Assembly: GCF_025698545.1 (NCBI RefSeq)
Contig: NC_068575.1
Span: forward strand, 57,235,980 to 57,299,979
Direction: 5' to 3'
Length of the DNA: 64,000 bases
Origin: Gossypium raimondii
Lineage: Eukaryota > Streptophyta > Magnoliopsida > Malvales > Malvaceae
Shown here: positions 35,894-49,800 of the stretch, in pieces
Layout: every line of letters begins with the position of its first letter
How positions within the stretch are numbered: position 1 is the first letter of the stretch
Program-made: the position numbers and the translations under genes
The notes under the pieces: generated by a model
The model's input: the letters and a program-made list of their open reading frames with translations, nothing else
Database searches by the model: none
Told to the model about the DNA's origin: nothing

Positions 35894-38800
35894 TTACTGT
35901 CTTAACCAAATTTGATAATCTGCTCCTTTATCAATGAACTTTTGCCAACTCCCATCCAACTGATTTTCCTTTGAAGGATTCCAATCGAAATGCCCTAGTT
36001 TGATCACTAGCATATTGCTGACCTGAGCAACATAACCTTCGGTATTGGCGTGGTATATCTTGACAGAACTTCGGCAGTGGATCCCAGCCCGTCTTCGAGC
36101 TTCTATTAATTCCGTCAAGACATCACGGATGCCAAATTCATAGAAGTGGTCATAAAATATCACAGGCTGCAATATCAAGAGTGGAAAATGTCACAAGAGT
36201 GCATTATAAAAGTATGAAATCTAGATCATGTCCATCCTTTGATGCTCCGTTATTAGACATTTGAAGAAATAGGGAAAAAAAACATACTGTAAAAGAACAT
36301 ATATTTCTCAGAGTTCTGGTTGTGCCCATGTGTAGAATCATATAGAGATTTTGATGACAACTTACAGTTCCCGGATGCGTCAAGATGTAAGCATATCCTT
36401 GTGTAAGCTTATCACGGGGAAAAGGCCAGTGACCCTAAAATAAAACTCAAAAGTTAGAAACTTTAGATTGATGCAGACATTATTTACGGAAAAGGTATCA
36501 GAGATCACAAGTTCATGAGACACTTTATAGCCATCTACAGGTACTTGGGTTGATGAAGAGGTGTCAGAGATCACAAGTTCATGAACTGAAATGACTGCAA
36601 GATGTATACACTATTCTGAAATTGGCTATGCTCTAATCTGGACTAAAAAGGAGAAAAGAGAGTACTTTAACCCTCAAAGTGAGACATGAAAGCCATAGAA
36701 TCTTAAAAGTTCCTTTTAGCTTCAGGATTAAGGTGTTAACAAAAAGTACACCTATGCGACTCTCAGAAAAATGGTACTGCTTCGAGTTTGTGTACTGCAT
36801 ATGCAATGTATATATGCACTTCCATTAGAGATATAGGGAGCACCTGGGTAGATCCCGTATCATGGTTCTCTAAAAACGTACATGCGCGTGAAGGCCACCA
36901 TCCCATTACTCCTGTTGGTTTTCCTTGAGGATCTATCAGTCTCCAGTATTGATCATGTAAAGCAGAGTGGAGTATCCCCTGCAATGGCAAATTATTTCTT
37001 CATTTGGAGGAAGCAGCAGCTATCTTGACAACAAATTTTCTATAATGCTTATAATGGAAATTATATGGTCATCCGAAACATGAGGTTAGCCCATATTTCA
37101 GATAAATGATACACAACAATTTCCTGGTAGGAATTATAATGATAATGGGACGTTAATTTATTTAACATGCACAAAGTATAAATAGACAAAGCAAAAGGGG
37201 AGCAGGCAGGCAGGGCCCCCTTTGGCTTGTCCAAACACTAGCCTTTTTAGTAATTTCTTTCTCAAAATGCGGTAAAAATCTATCAAGGAATACCTTTGTC
37301 GTGACATCAAAAGCTGAGGAAGTACCACCAGTGGCATTGATCCAGTTTACTATCCGTTGCCGGTGAGCATCTAGACATGTAAACAATGTCCCAAATATCA
37401 TTGTAGGGACTAGGGTAACTCTAAGAATATATATATTAAGGGACAAAGAAACACATGGTACTTTCATCTAGTGACCAGAAAGACCTAGAGACACAAAACA
37501 TGAGTAAGAGAGGCTTCCTGATTTAAAATGGGGATCATGTTGCACACTGCACAAAGTCTGAAACTGATTTAAAAACTCCTGAATAACGTGTAAACCAAGC
37601 CAACCCCCCAAAAAAAAAAAAAAAAGAAGAAAGAAAACAAGCGAAGTTGACTAAACAACCAAAAACAACTTTTGTGCAATGAATATGATACTATTGACAC
37701 AAATTAGAGGGAAAAAACTTCATATATCATAACTTTGACTATTGACAAGAACTTTTGAAAAGCCCCCGTATAAGATCTACTTCAATAAAATGCCTGGCAA
37801 AGAAGTTGTAATTTTGAGAATGGTAACAAAAGATTATACAAGCTTAAGGAAATTGGAGTTTGCTATTGTCCAAAATCTCGAACAAAATCAGACAAAATTT
37901 TCATATTTCATAGGTAATACTAAATGATTACCTTGATTGTAACATAAGTTACCATGTTCATAAGCCATACTGTCCCAATATTCTCCTATAGCAAATGCAG
38001 GATTTGAAGCTTCTATATATTCTTTCACAAAGGTTCCAGAGAAGCCTCTGCAAACAAGGCATTAGTGCTGTTAACAACGGCATCATCCATGGTATGCTTC
38101 AAATGCTTTTGCCTTCTATTTCCACCTTTTTGGAGTCCAGTAATTAAGGCAGTTCTCATCCAAAAACTCAAACTAATCTTTGAACTTTGTAATGCATTGC
38201 AAGTATCAACAATTTCTCTTTCTGGAATATATAAATAATACATATATGTATACTAAGCTTGTATGTATGAAGTATTGCAACTCTATGCAATATCAGGCTA
38301 TTCAAATTCTTAGAAAATTGAGCCTGAATACATGATATTAGAAATATTGCAAGAACTTGGCTTACTACCAAAAAAGAAAAAGAAGTATTGCATGAAATGA
38401 TGCATTATAATTTATACGTTATAAAATACCAACTTAATTCAAACATGTAGAATTACAAGGTTGGTTTTAAGTGCTTACATGTTTCCCCCTGCCAGTGGTT
38501 TACCACTACAAAATGTTTACATTAATTATATGGTTTTTAATATTTCACTGTTACATTAATTATTATTTTTATTAACGTATATATTGTTCACATGCAACAC
38601 ACACGATAAATAAAAGGATGACATGTAAGTATAGAAGGACAACAGAAACACCTCACCTCACAAAGTCAAGCCGCCACCCATCATAACCAATATCATTACG
38701 GAGCCAGTATAACCATTCCTTTACATCTTTTCGCACAAAGTGCTGCGAATGATCAACATTTGGTGCCGCATGGAAGATATCACCTAAAAGTAACACTTAT

Positions 38801-41800
38801 CAGTTAAATTTATAGGAACTCATATTTTTTTATGAACTCAATAATTGGAAATATCATTCCATCTGGTTCAATCAATACCAATCTCTAATGTAGTTAGTCA
38901 GCACTTTGTCAAAATGTCATTGCTCTAGTTCACATATTTTAGATCAGTTTCTAGTAGCCACTGGACTTTGATTAAATGAATAGGGGTGGCAAAAAGCCCC
39001 TAACCAGCTAGGTTCTGCCAATCCCCCACACTATAGGGGTACGGCTTAAAAAAGATCAGGTTTTGGGGCGGGGTGGGACAATTTGCTCATTCAAATTTTG
39101 GGGTCAAGTCGGGGCAGGTAAAATTTACCCGTCCCAATATCTTTACTAGAATGCTCCTCTTTTAATTTTATATCTTTTATATTTTTGAATTTTCTATGAA
39201 TTTATAACATTTTAATTTTATAAAAAAATAATTTAGATTACAATTTCTTAATTTTTCAATATTTTACATGATATATTTAGTTTACTTTTATCATATAGAA
39301 GATTATGTAAAATTTTGAGATGGATTGAGGTGGGATCGGCAAAATCATTCCAGAATTGGAGTCACAAGCTAAAGTATTGAATAAAGTTGGGGCAGGTGGT
39401 TTGAGTATATACAAGTAAAAATCAGGTTGGGGTCGGGGCAGGCAATAAACTATCTCTTCCAGCTGCTATCTCTATAAATGAATGAAGAGTCTAATTTAAT
39501 ATGGTAAAACTCAATCCACCTCTGAGTGTCTTTTTTTATTATTTAAATTTTCTTTTACCAGGAAAATGTTGAAACCTATTTAAAGGTTATTGATTTGATT
39601 AAGAAACATAACTGTTTAAAACCTTTGCAAATTGCTAGAGCCTAGTTCCACATAAAACACAACAAACATAGCCTTAAATTTGACAATCATGATCCAGGTT
39701 GCTACTCAATTCAGCACTTCTAAAACAAACTAATATCATATACATACCACTTGAAGGATTCCCACGGCCCTGGAAATTTGGATCATCACAAACAATAGCT
39801 TCAGGCCCCCATGCAAGTTTGCCGCCAAAAATATTCCAGACACCATTTGGACTCTGAAATGAGCAAAAATTATTTAAACAATAGACTTGTTAAGTTATTG
39901 TCATGCTTTCAGCCATGCCATTAAAAGATCAGTAATGCCATAGTTAGAAGTTTATACTTCTGTATTTATGTAATTTGACTTCACAAAGAAAGGTTAGCAG
40001 CAAACTTTTTTCTCAGTTTTTGTAGTTAAGATTGTATACAATGGATTATTAACAACCACAAAATAAATTGGTTTTCCAGTATTTGAACTTAAAATAAGCA
40101 AATAAGCAAAAGGACACGTACAGCAATAAATAACCAAACTCTCTTGGAAAATAGAAAACAAATAAAGAATCCAAAACCACTCACTTTATTCTTACATAGT
40201 TTCAAATCAAAGGGACATTTAGTTATAGATAAAATATACATATTTGAGATTACTGATCATAGTTTGCAGAACATGAAGAATACCTCTTTGTCAGAGTGAA
40301 GTTTACCAAGTCTTTCAGATATGGAAATACAGTCACAAAAAAAAGTAAATTTGGGACTTTAGAAAAAGCAATTATCAAGGTAAAAAGACAAGCAGGGGCT
40401 ACCTGTTTATGCGCGCATCTATGGTTAAGCACAATATCTCCCAATGCCTGCGTACATAGGCAACAAAATATAAGGTTCAGTTCACCATAAAAGTATCATG
40501 TTTGCAGCTTCCAAGAGGAAAGATGAGGTTTCATGATAATGTACCCTTAAATAGCTTTTAAAGAATATAAGATTAGTTCAAAAGTCAAAATAACAGTTGT
40601 ATCTGCTCCAAACACTTTGTTATTACTCCCAATGATTTTCTGAATAATGCCCATAAATATAAAGAGAAATTCCACTTTGAACCAAAAATAAGAAAATGTC
40701 AGAAGGAAGAAGAAAGGAAACCCAAAAATTAAGCACTAAAGCTACTATTCATAAAAATTGGTCCACATACCAGAAGTTCCTGAGAATGCATTTCCTCTAT
40801 ACAAGATTTCAGGTCTTCGACAGATCCATATGAGGAGTTCAAGTTGTAAAGATCAGAAGGCATATAACCTGCATGTTATTCCATAAAACTTATAACAGTG
40901 TGTGAAACACAAAAATGAACCTCCACAATGTTTAACAACCGCAAATATATTAATTGATATGATATTCTTACTACTGAACACATAAAGTCAGAAGAAAAAC
41001 TAACAGCTCATTAAGTTGATTTCTTAGGATTGCAACATTATCATAACATGAGCATGACATTGTTCCCCGGTCCAGAATAACCACAAGCATACAGTGTATG
41101 TCATCTATAATGACAATTTATTTTATAAAAGGTGATAGAATAGCTTAAATTTCAGATGAACCAGAATTCTGATGACAAACAAGATAATAGTAGATGAAAC
41201 AATTGAAACTATTGGAGATTTACCTTGGGGTGCAACAGATTGTGTTGGTGGTGGGAGCCATACTGCTGTTATCCCAGAATGAGATAAATCAGCTGCCTTG
41301 AAAGCTAGCTCCTGGTACCATTGCCTTCTCCAACTTTCCCAATTGAAACCTTGGAACTTGAAGACCAAGAAATTAAGAATTATGAGTGATAAAAGTTTGA
41401 ACAATAGATTGATATCTGCTTTAATGAATAATACTTTTATCTGTTTCATAGTTAGACATCAATAACCTCACACGAGCCTCAATCAAATAAGCTTAAGTTC
41501 GTTTGGTAGGGAAAAAAAAGGTTATCTCTAGTCCTACCAAGTTTACCATAAAAATGAGACAAGATGGACAAAGAATGAAGTTATAGGCAAGAAAGTGTTC
41601 CTGATGTAATCAGAGAATTCTCTAGGTGCCTTGAAAGATTTTGAAAATACATCATAGACAGCACCACCATATGACCAAAACAGAAAAAGAAAACCTTTAC
41701 CCACCATGTAAGGTTTAAGGAATGAAAGCAATAAGGTATCATGTGGTGTGAGTATGATTGATCAGCCATGGATTTAGATTCATTTATTTTAATCGTGTGC

Positions 41801-44265
41801 ATACTTAAGATCATAAATCAGTCATTCCAACTACTCCAAGGAATGAATTACATAGCATGGATCCATGCTACCATAAGTTAGTATTAGAAAAGGTGTAATG
41901 CTCCCTTAAATAAACAAATACAAAACCTAAAAATATGTAAACTAGATGTAAGTCCTATTATTAGCCAAATAAAATCATTTCATTTTCCAAACATAATAGA
42001 TATTTGACCAGGATGATATATTTAATAGATATCTCAGCTTTAAGTTAAAATCATGAAGCCTCTGTTAGTCAGTGTCATAAGGTATGAATCAAGACTGAGT
42101 AAACCCAACCATCAACTCACCACAATTTCTCGTCCTGTTCCAGTTCCTGGCTCTGCGTTGAGTTTCAAAATCTAATAAAAATTAGATATGATCCTTCTAC
42201 AAAGTTGTTTAGATAACGATAAGAAGTACATTAAAGAAAAAAAGAAAAAGAAAGGAAAACTAACCTATTTTTGTTTCTTCTGGAATCCTCTTCCATTTAA
42301 CTGTCTTTCGCTGGAGTGCTCGCTCCAAAGCTTTCCGTTTCTTCTCTATTACTTCTTTTTCAATAACATGTTCAGTAAGCATATCACCTTCTCTTAGCTT
42401 TTCTTGAGCAATAGACCAAACCTCATCAAGTTTGGGCAATTCCAACGATTTAAAATTGGAATTTAAGGCTTTAGATATGTCAGTCTTTCTAGGAGGAAAC
42501 TTCGGACGGATGCTCCTAATCCTTCTTGCCATCCACTGAGGTATCTCCTTACGTGGACCATAACTAAGAAGTTTCCATTTCTGTGAATCATCATCAGTCA
42601 AAAGGTCTATCCTCCCACCATTAGCTATATAGATGACGTCTTCATCATCTTCCTTTTCTGATCTTTCCTTCAACAACAATGACTGTGCCATCTCTGCTCT
42701 CTGTCTCCACAACTTTAAAGCACTCTCAGATGTCCTCAGTGACCTCTGCAGGGCTTCACATCTTCTCATGTAGGCATTTTCTCTTGAACATGTTATTTCT
42801 TTGGAAGCATCAACAGCAGCCTTGATGCTTTCCAACTCAGCCTTAAAAGCCTTGGACAAAACCTTCTTTCTTTCAACTGCTTCTTTCTTTATTTTCTCCA
42901 ATAAAGACCTAATCTCCTCTTCCTGCTCAAGAGCCTTTTTCCTACTCAACTCTTGGAATTCAAGCAATGCCTTCTCAGCATTACTGGATCGGAGTTCAGC
43001 TGCATTTGCTTGTACTTGGGCCTGTTGCAACTCCAGTTTCAACCTATCAAGCTCACTCTCTGAAACCAATAGTTGAGCTTCTAAATCACTGACAGCACCT
43101 TGTAACTTAATATTCTCAGACTGAGCAGAAGCAATAACATCAATGGGATTTACAGCGTCAGTGAATACTGCTACAGCTTGTGTAGCCTCATCAATGGCAT
43201 TTTCTGCCACATCAAGGGCCTTATTTATAGCATCTTTAGACTCCACTATAATTGAGAATATAGTACCTTCGGTTGATTTTCTTATCTGTTCGTCAATTTG
43301 AAAAGCAGACTCAGCAGCCAAGGTTTCTGCAGCTGAAACCCTCAGCTTGGCATCTTCTAATATGTGAGATGTGGCCTGTCGGAAAGCAACCTCCGCTAAC
43401 TTTTCAACTTGTACTGCAAGTTCAACAGCATCTTGTCTTGCAAGAACCAACTTAGATTCCAACGCAAATTTCTCTTTCACTGACTCCTGCAGCTTCTGAT
43501 GGAATAGAGATTTGGTCGACTCCAGTTCTGAAACAGCCAATTCTTTGTCATGTAAAACGGAAGCCACATATTCCTTCTGTTTAGCCTCAGAACTAGCAAA
43601 GTCTTCAAGCAATTGATCTCTTTCTTTTTCAAGGGCTGCTTGTCTGGCCTTAACCTCAGAAAGAGCCTTTCTCGCCTCCACTAACTCATCCTCTTTCATC
43701 TCCAACATTTCATAACTCCCCAACAAAGAACCATCCTCATCATCTGTGACATTGTCTTTGGAATCATCCTGCCACAGAAATAAAAAATAAAAAAAATCAG
43801 GATCCATTCCCAACTTCTTTGCACAACACTCGCTTAGCTTTTGCATTCATTTATTTCTTAAATAAAGGAAAACTAATGACAAACACTCATGACTCACCCT
43901 ATTTGAGGCAACAACTATTCTTGGTCTGCACTGCCAGTTTCCAGTAAGTAAATTCTTCCTGCAAGAACATCATCTTCCATCAATGATTTGATAATAAGTT
44001 CGCATTTCCTATAACAGCCATTCATTTCTAAATAAGTATATGTATAAAAGTCAAACCATCATATAAATACCAAAGAAAAAGACAAGAGGCTTTGAGGAAG
44101 TTATCCAAAAAAGCATTGAGTTCAAACTTAAATAAAGAACCTTTTCCTGTTAGAAGAGCCTCCCAAGACTAAATGAAACTGCCCACGTGGCGTGCCTAAT
44201 GAAACAACAGGGAAGTGGGGAAGAAGCACCCCAAAGGCTGAACTTGGTAATACAAAAACACCCAT
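35894..44265 (-). CDS. Plastid coiled-coil protein fused to a GH13 alpha-amylase domain
   Basis: Fourteen coding exons on the minus strand: 44265-44141, 43958-43898, 43768-42265, 42152-42121, 41356-41224, 40868-40771, 40447-40403, 39853-39748, 38783-38657, 38047-37932, 37370-37294, 36978-36844, 36434-36366 and 36166-35894. All junctions keep phase and give 966 aa. Residues 1 to about 60 are Ser/Arg-rich and basic with few acids, like a chloroplast transit peptide. About 85-500 is heptad-rich coiled coil (Lys/Glu/Ala-rich). From 575 (FQGFNWESW) a full alpha-amylase domain follows with the four GH13 regions: [10 protein letters not shown] (655-664), GWRLDFV with nucleophile Asp741, AIGEYWD with acid/base Glu766, and ENHDTGS with Asp848. 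Plastid AMY3 has tandem starch-binding modules N-terminally instead; none is visible here. Starch hydrolysis is plausible but unproven, and a structural or envelope role is possible. Confidence 0.88.
38981..39474. mobile_element. hAT-type MITE in an amylase-gene intron
   Basis: A 494 bp element lying between the exons at 39853-39748 and 38783-38657. The left end is TAGGGGTGGCAAAAAGC and the right end GCTGCTATCTCTA, with imperfect inversion. It is flanked by the 8 bp duplication TAAATGAA (38973-38980 and 39475-39482). As in the element at 12354, the subterminal parts are G-rich (GGGGCGGGGTGGG, GGGTCGGGGCAGG) and the core is A/T-rich. It is non-autonomous and does not touch splice sites. Confidence 0.85.
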
Positions 44266-44273
44266 TTTGCTTT

Positions 44274-44840
44274 CTGTCAAGAGACAATAAGAACTTTAGC
44301 AACCTTTTGGACTTTACAAAACCAACTATAATTAATTAGCAAACAAGTTTCTGTCATAAAAAGCAAGTCACCTTCTGCGTTATAATTAAAAAGAAGAAGA
44401 AGAAGAAGAAGACATTGCCCTGATAATTGCTTCCAGAAAAAACAAATCAATAAAGATCTCAAGACCAGCATAAACAAATAAAGATCTCTAGAGAAACAAA
44501 AAAGTAAAAAAGACAGAGATAAACCTCTTAAAAGTGAACATTGTGATGCATTTTTACACAAAAGTCATTAAATCATGTATGAGTAAAGAAATTTAAATCA
44601 GAAAAAAGTCTGCTCTATAGGAGCAGATAATGCCATTGTCTAGACTATTGATTCAAAAACAAATAAATAAGAGAGACACGAAACCAACCTAAGAAACTAA
44701 TCAATTCTAGTAGAAACAAAAGTAAAAAATACAAAACAAATAACCATAATAGAGAACATTTTAATGCATCCAAATAAGCCATTGGATTATGTAAAACAAA
44801 TGAAAACATGTTTAAAAGACCAAAAAAAAAACAACGAAAC
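44274..44840 (-). other. Probable 5' UTR intron of the amylase-fusion gene
   Basis: On the minus strand, ACATATCAG|GTTTCG at 44841/44840 makes a donor and CTCTTGACAG|AAAGC at 44274/44273 makes an acceptor, 8 bp before the ATG at 44265. The upstream leader, about 44841-45010, is pyrimidine-rich, as plant 5' UTRs often are. The intron carries a (GAA/TTC)n run. This is prediction only; no transcript data are available. Confidence 0.5.
44391..44412. repeat. (AAG)7 microsatellite
   Basis: Seven perfect AAG units plus one base, inside the predicted 5' UTR intron of the amylase-fusion gene. Confidence 0.9.
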
Positions 44841-45010
44841 CTGATATGTATTGAGCTGAAAAGAGTTGTGGGAATTCAGTTCATTGTATAGGTTGAAGGG
44901 TCGAGTATTTTATTAGACAAAAGAGAAAATAAAAAGGAGAAATTGGGTTTGGAGATCAGCATTTGCAGAGGAAACAAGAAAAGGGAAGAGAGAGGAAATG
45001 GAGGGGGTGA

Positions 45011-45693
45011 GTCAGGCAGTTTCTATGGTAGAGAAAAGTGGAGTGGCCTTTTTAGATTTGCGTCATTTTACTTAAATTATAATAATAGTAGTTATTATTT
45101 ATGTCATATTTATGCAGTTTGACTGTCAATCTATTGCCCTCAGGTGCACTTCTAGGTTCCAACGAGCTTTGTTTTTCCACTCAAATACAAAAACTGATAT
45201 TGAAGTATTTTTAGTTTTGTATTTTTGCCTTTTTGAATAAACATATCAAAATATCTATATTATATTAATTATTTAAAATTTAAAATTAATTTTATATTTA
45301 TGTATATAATTATATTAAAAATTTTAAAATATTTTATCATCATTGATTTTATAAATAATTTACAATAATTGTTTTGTATACACTATATTAATTATTTTCA
45401 AATTACTTAAAATTAATATTTCATATATTATTATATTAAATTGTTTAAATATAATGTAAATTAATTAATTTTTACTTTCTAACATTATATTTAAAAATAC
45501 ATTTTAACTATGTTAAAAATACATTTTAAGTAATAAAACACTTTTCCAATACTTTAAAAAAATTCTAAAAGAATTTCTCAACAACAACAATAATAAAAGC
45601 TAAATCTAAATGAATTTTAAAATTATCATTTTATTTAAAAATTATAAAGTCTTATAAATGCATTAGATTAAAATTATCCAAGAGTAATATTAT
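45011..45693. other. Upstream region of the amylase-fusion gene
   Basis: Probable promoter (minus strand) close to 45011-45200. Farther out the sequence is AT-rich with ATATTA runs and has nothing coding. Confidence 0.35.
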
Positions 45694-46035
45694 GGGATAA
45701 ATACTAAAATTGCTCATAAACAATGGTTTAATATGTAATTATATACATGAATTTTGATTTGATTTGATTCAATTCTTGTAAATTATTAATACAATTATTG
45801 ATATAACATCATTTTATGTTCATATATTGCATACATAAATAATTATAGTTATCCAATATAAAAATAAATTGATGTATTTATTTCTTTAAATGTGGATGAT
45901 TAAATCAAGATTAAAATTTTAAGTATACATTTGAACCACAATTAGAGTTTCATGTGTATAATTGCACCAAATTAAAGTTCATGCATACAATTACACATTA
46001 AATTAAAGTTCATATATAATTTTGAGATTTATCCC
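45694..46035. mobile_element. Mutator-like MITE with perfect 9 bp duplication
   Basis: A 342 bp element. The ends are GGGATAAATACTAAAATT and (reverse complement) GGGATAAATCTCAAAATT, flanked by TAATATTAT at 45685-45693 and 46036-46044. The interior repeats an ATTAAAGTTCATG(C/T)ATA theme. It has no coding capacity. GGG ends and a 9 bp duplication indicate a MULE-derived MITE. Confidence 0.88.
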
Positions 46036-46872
46036 TAATATTATAAATGTCGTGTTATTAAACTCTAACATTAAAACTATTCACCAATGAGAAAACTTTA
46101 ACACTTGTATTCAGCATGATGAAAAATAATCACTTTTATAAAATTTTAATTGGTGACAGAGGTGAAAAACATGGATTTTATAGGAATTACTTAAGTTTTT
46201 ATAGGAAAACTTTTAGATCATTTTACAGAGAATTATTTGGGGTTTTATAAAAATTACCTTTTAATTTCTTTACTTTTTAGAATTAATTTTAGTTATTTCC
46301 GATAAAAACATGAGGTTTCTGAGAAATATTAATTTATCTTTTAATTATTTTTATATTTTTTAGTTTTTCCAAGAAAAATAAAAGCCTAAATTATTTTGGG
46401 AATATTTTGAGTTTTTACAAAGAATTAAATTGCAGGAAAAAACTTGAGTTTCATCTCCACACAATCCAAATTTTCATAAAATCATTTTAAAAATAAATTT
46501 AATTTTTAAAAAGTAAAATCGGGTGACTAAAATAAATATACCATTTTTATTAAAGTAGAGTGATTAGAATGTAAAAAGTTGGATGAGGTTAAAAAAACAT
46601 ATGACAAAAGGTAAAAACACGGATGAAAGTATCAAACCGGTCATTTAAAAAAAAACGAAAGACAATTAGAAGGGTGTAAAATTGAAGGGCATTTAAGTAA
46701 AATTGTTGAGAGGTTAGATGATATTCAGTCATTCACGAGGATTTGTCAGCTAAAAAGTTAACGTGCTTTTCCAATATTTTGGAAAAGCAAACAATTATTT
46801 CCCTATCAATCAATAAAGTGACCATTTATTTTATAATATAATTACAAGTTTGACATGTCAGCCTCTATACTT
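46036..46872. other. AT-rich intergenic DNA
   Basis: No gene and no clear element. About 46190-46430 repeats GGATTTTATAGGAATTAC-like and GTTTTTATAGGAAAA-like phrases, a faint tandem pattern. Confidence 0.35.
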
Positions 46873-49800
46873 TTTAGGGTAAATTTATAGTTGGTCACTC
46901 AACTTTTAGGATGTTTTCATTTTAATCACTCAACCGTTAAATTTCTAATCACGGTTGACCATATGAAGTCGAGTATATCATAGCTGACCGCAGGTTGGAT
47001 AATATTTGCTTGGCCTGTTGAAACCTCACCCTATGTCAACAGTGAAGTCTTGCTCATCAAAGACGTAGGAATAAAACTGTATAGATAGAGGTGAAGGTTA
47101 TAAAATGAACAACTTATCAATCCTCGTAGTCGAACCTTGTTTTTGTAGAATATGTACCTCGGCCGTGTATCATGAACACGTGAAGGGTACAGCATCGAGT
47201 CAAATAGGAAGAATTCTCCAAACACTAAAATCCTCGTTGAACGAAAAAAGAAAGGTGAAAGCCTATCTATAACTAGGGGTCACCAACCCAAACTTTGATC
47301 AACAATTGGCCACCACATCATGTTTATGCTTTTATTTTGGTCAGTAAAAAAATCATTTTTTAAAGTATTAATTGGGGTAAAAATTTTGATTAAAGTGAAA
47401 TAAGTTGTAGAAATTAAAATAATGTATTTAAAAATAATATCAAATTGAACTTGTTTATTGTATTGTCGGAAATTCTAAAATTTTTATTTTTCAATATTCA
47501 AATTTTAAATTTCAAAACATCAAAATCAATTAAACAATTTGTTTTTTATCCCTTGGTAATATTAATCGATTTGTTATTGTAATATTGAAATTAATTAAAT
47601 TAATATTTTCTAATTTTTAAAATTTTATTTTATGTTTTCAAATTATTCTTAATAAAATAAACTCGATAACTCATATTTAATAGTTGTCTACAAAATTTAA
47701 AATTTTTTTTATTATAGAATCTTGAATCCTCCATGGTAATTTAAAAGTAAAGAAAATCTTTTCAATTAATTAAATTAATTGCTTGTTCTTGTAACACCCC
47801 TAACCCGAATCTGTCGCCGGAATAGGGTTACAAAGCATTACCAAAATTTACAGATTAAATTTCAGACATTTCATTTCATCTAGCATTCATATTTGAAACC
47901 AACCAAAATCAAAACATTAATGAGCCAACGTTGGCCAAATTAACTTATACATGCCATTATAACCAGAATCAAATCATCCAAAATTACCGATAGAACCAAT
48001 GGATAGTGTGATATATCTCTGACAAGCTTCCAACCCAATCGAGTTTTCGATAATCTGTAAGGTAAATAAATAAAAAACAAATACGTAAGCAATGGATGCT
48101 TAGTAAGCTCGTATAGTCTTTATTCATATTAGTTCATTTAAAATATGAAATCTATACATATCAAGAATAATCCAATATTAATACCATAGTACTCATGAAG
48201 CTATATTCATCAACTCACAAGGTAAATAAATTCACAGTATCACTTACATATTTATCCCAAGCTTAGTAGGACTTTATATAACTTTAACTCTTCATAATTT
48301 CTTTATTTTCATTTGCATTTTTTTACTTTCCACACTTATTCCATATGCGTGACACACAAGTCATAAACATATCATTCAATCATAGTCACAAGCTAGTGCA
48401 TTTAACTAAAGCCTTTTCCGAATTGATTATATGATAAGTCATTTCATAATAAATTGCATAATTTAAACATACCATTTTTTCATGAACACTAGCATATTTT
48501 CCCTCAAATACTTATCAATTCAATGCTTCCATTAAATAATCATATTGTTATTCAACCAATAGCTTGGCGTTTGCCTAAACATCAAGCAACAACACCGATT
48601 AGTGTACTTGCACATATTACATATAAACTCATCATGCATAATTTTCTTGTATCAACATATTAAAGATAATCATGCATTTACATGTCATGATACATATCAT
48701 TCTCTTATCGTTTCTTCATAGGTATATATCATTCATTTCATTATTTTGATATTTCATGTACAATCATTGTCATGAATTTCGCGTACATACCGGTAATAGT
48801 TCATTTCAAACTCATGTTATCTCACTTCAGAACTTTACCCGTTATATCATTTAAATATCAATTGTTACTTTTATTTTAGATCAATACCAATAGTAATCTA
48901 TAAATCTTTCAATTCAACCACATAAGTCTTTTACCGTTTCTTTCTGTATCGAAGAACGACTTACAGATATGAGTACATCGTTTTCAAAAGCTCGAAGGCT
49001 GAACTTAAGCTCATGAGAGCTAAACAGCTAGTAAACACGAAAGTCCGCAACAAATGCTGAACCTCGGTTTACTTGGATAATTTACCGTCAATTCATCCTT
49101 TACATTTGTAATGCATAACCTATTTATGGTCTTATCCGTCAATTCATCATTTGGCACAGAATGATTGTACTCAATCTCGCATTCAATCCAAACTGGGTAT
49201 TAAATTCGATAATATATTTCCAATAATAATTCAATTCCATGTTTTCTATTACCCTTATTATTTTCCATATTTATCCCGTTGAATTTCTCAGAAATTCAAT
49301 GGATTTTCAGAGGTACACTTTTAGTGTACAAATCCGGGTCCGTTAATTCATATTCATGTGCGCACATTTCGTTTCGAGAGCACACTCCATGAACCTTATG
49401 CTTACAATGGGATTACCATCCGAGCTAAATCCTCAGAATATAAACTCATAGAGTATTGTCGGGATTACCACCCGAAGCTAAATCCCCTGCAATGACAATT
49501 ACTCTAATGAGCTTGGATCTGAATTACCAGTCCAAGCTAAATTCAGACCCTATTTCGGATTACCCGTTCGAGCTAAATCCATTTTCCACATATTCTTCGG
49601 GAGGGCTATATTAAGATAGGATTACCCTTCTAGGCTAGATTCTTTTTACAATCAATTCCTTTTCAGAGATCCATTGAATTTTCCTTTATTCAACCGGGAT
49701 TTCTTCCCCTTTTTATATCAAATATATCAATGTTTCATCAATTTTCATACAATGAACATTCAAATCATGTTCACATCAATAACAAACATTTCAAGCATTT

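Noticed and set aside
42154-42172. Apparent frameshift between the coiled-coil and amylase exons
   Set aside because: It arises only from the upstream TTATTAG acceptor; the CGCAG acceptor at 42152 restores phase without any defect.
42801-43455. Plus-strand frames opposite the coiled-coil exon
   Set aside because: Antisense shadows of the long exon 43768-42265.
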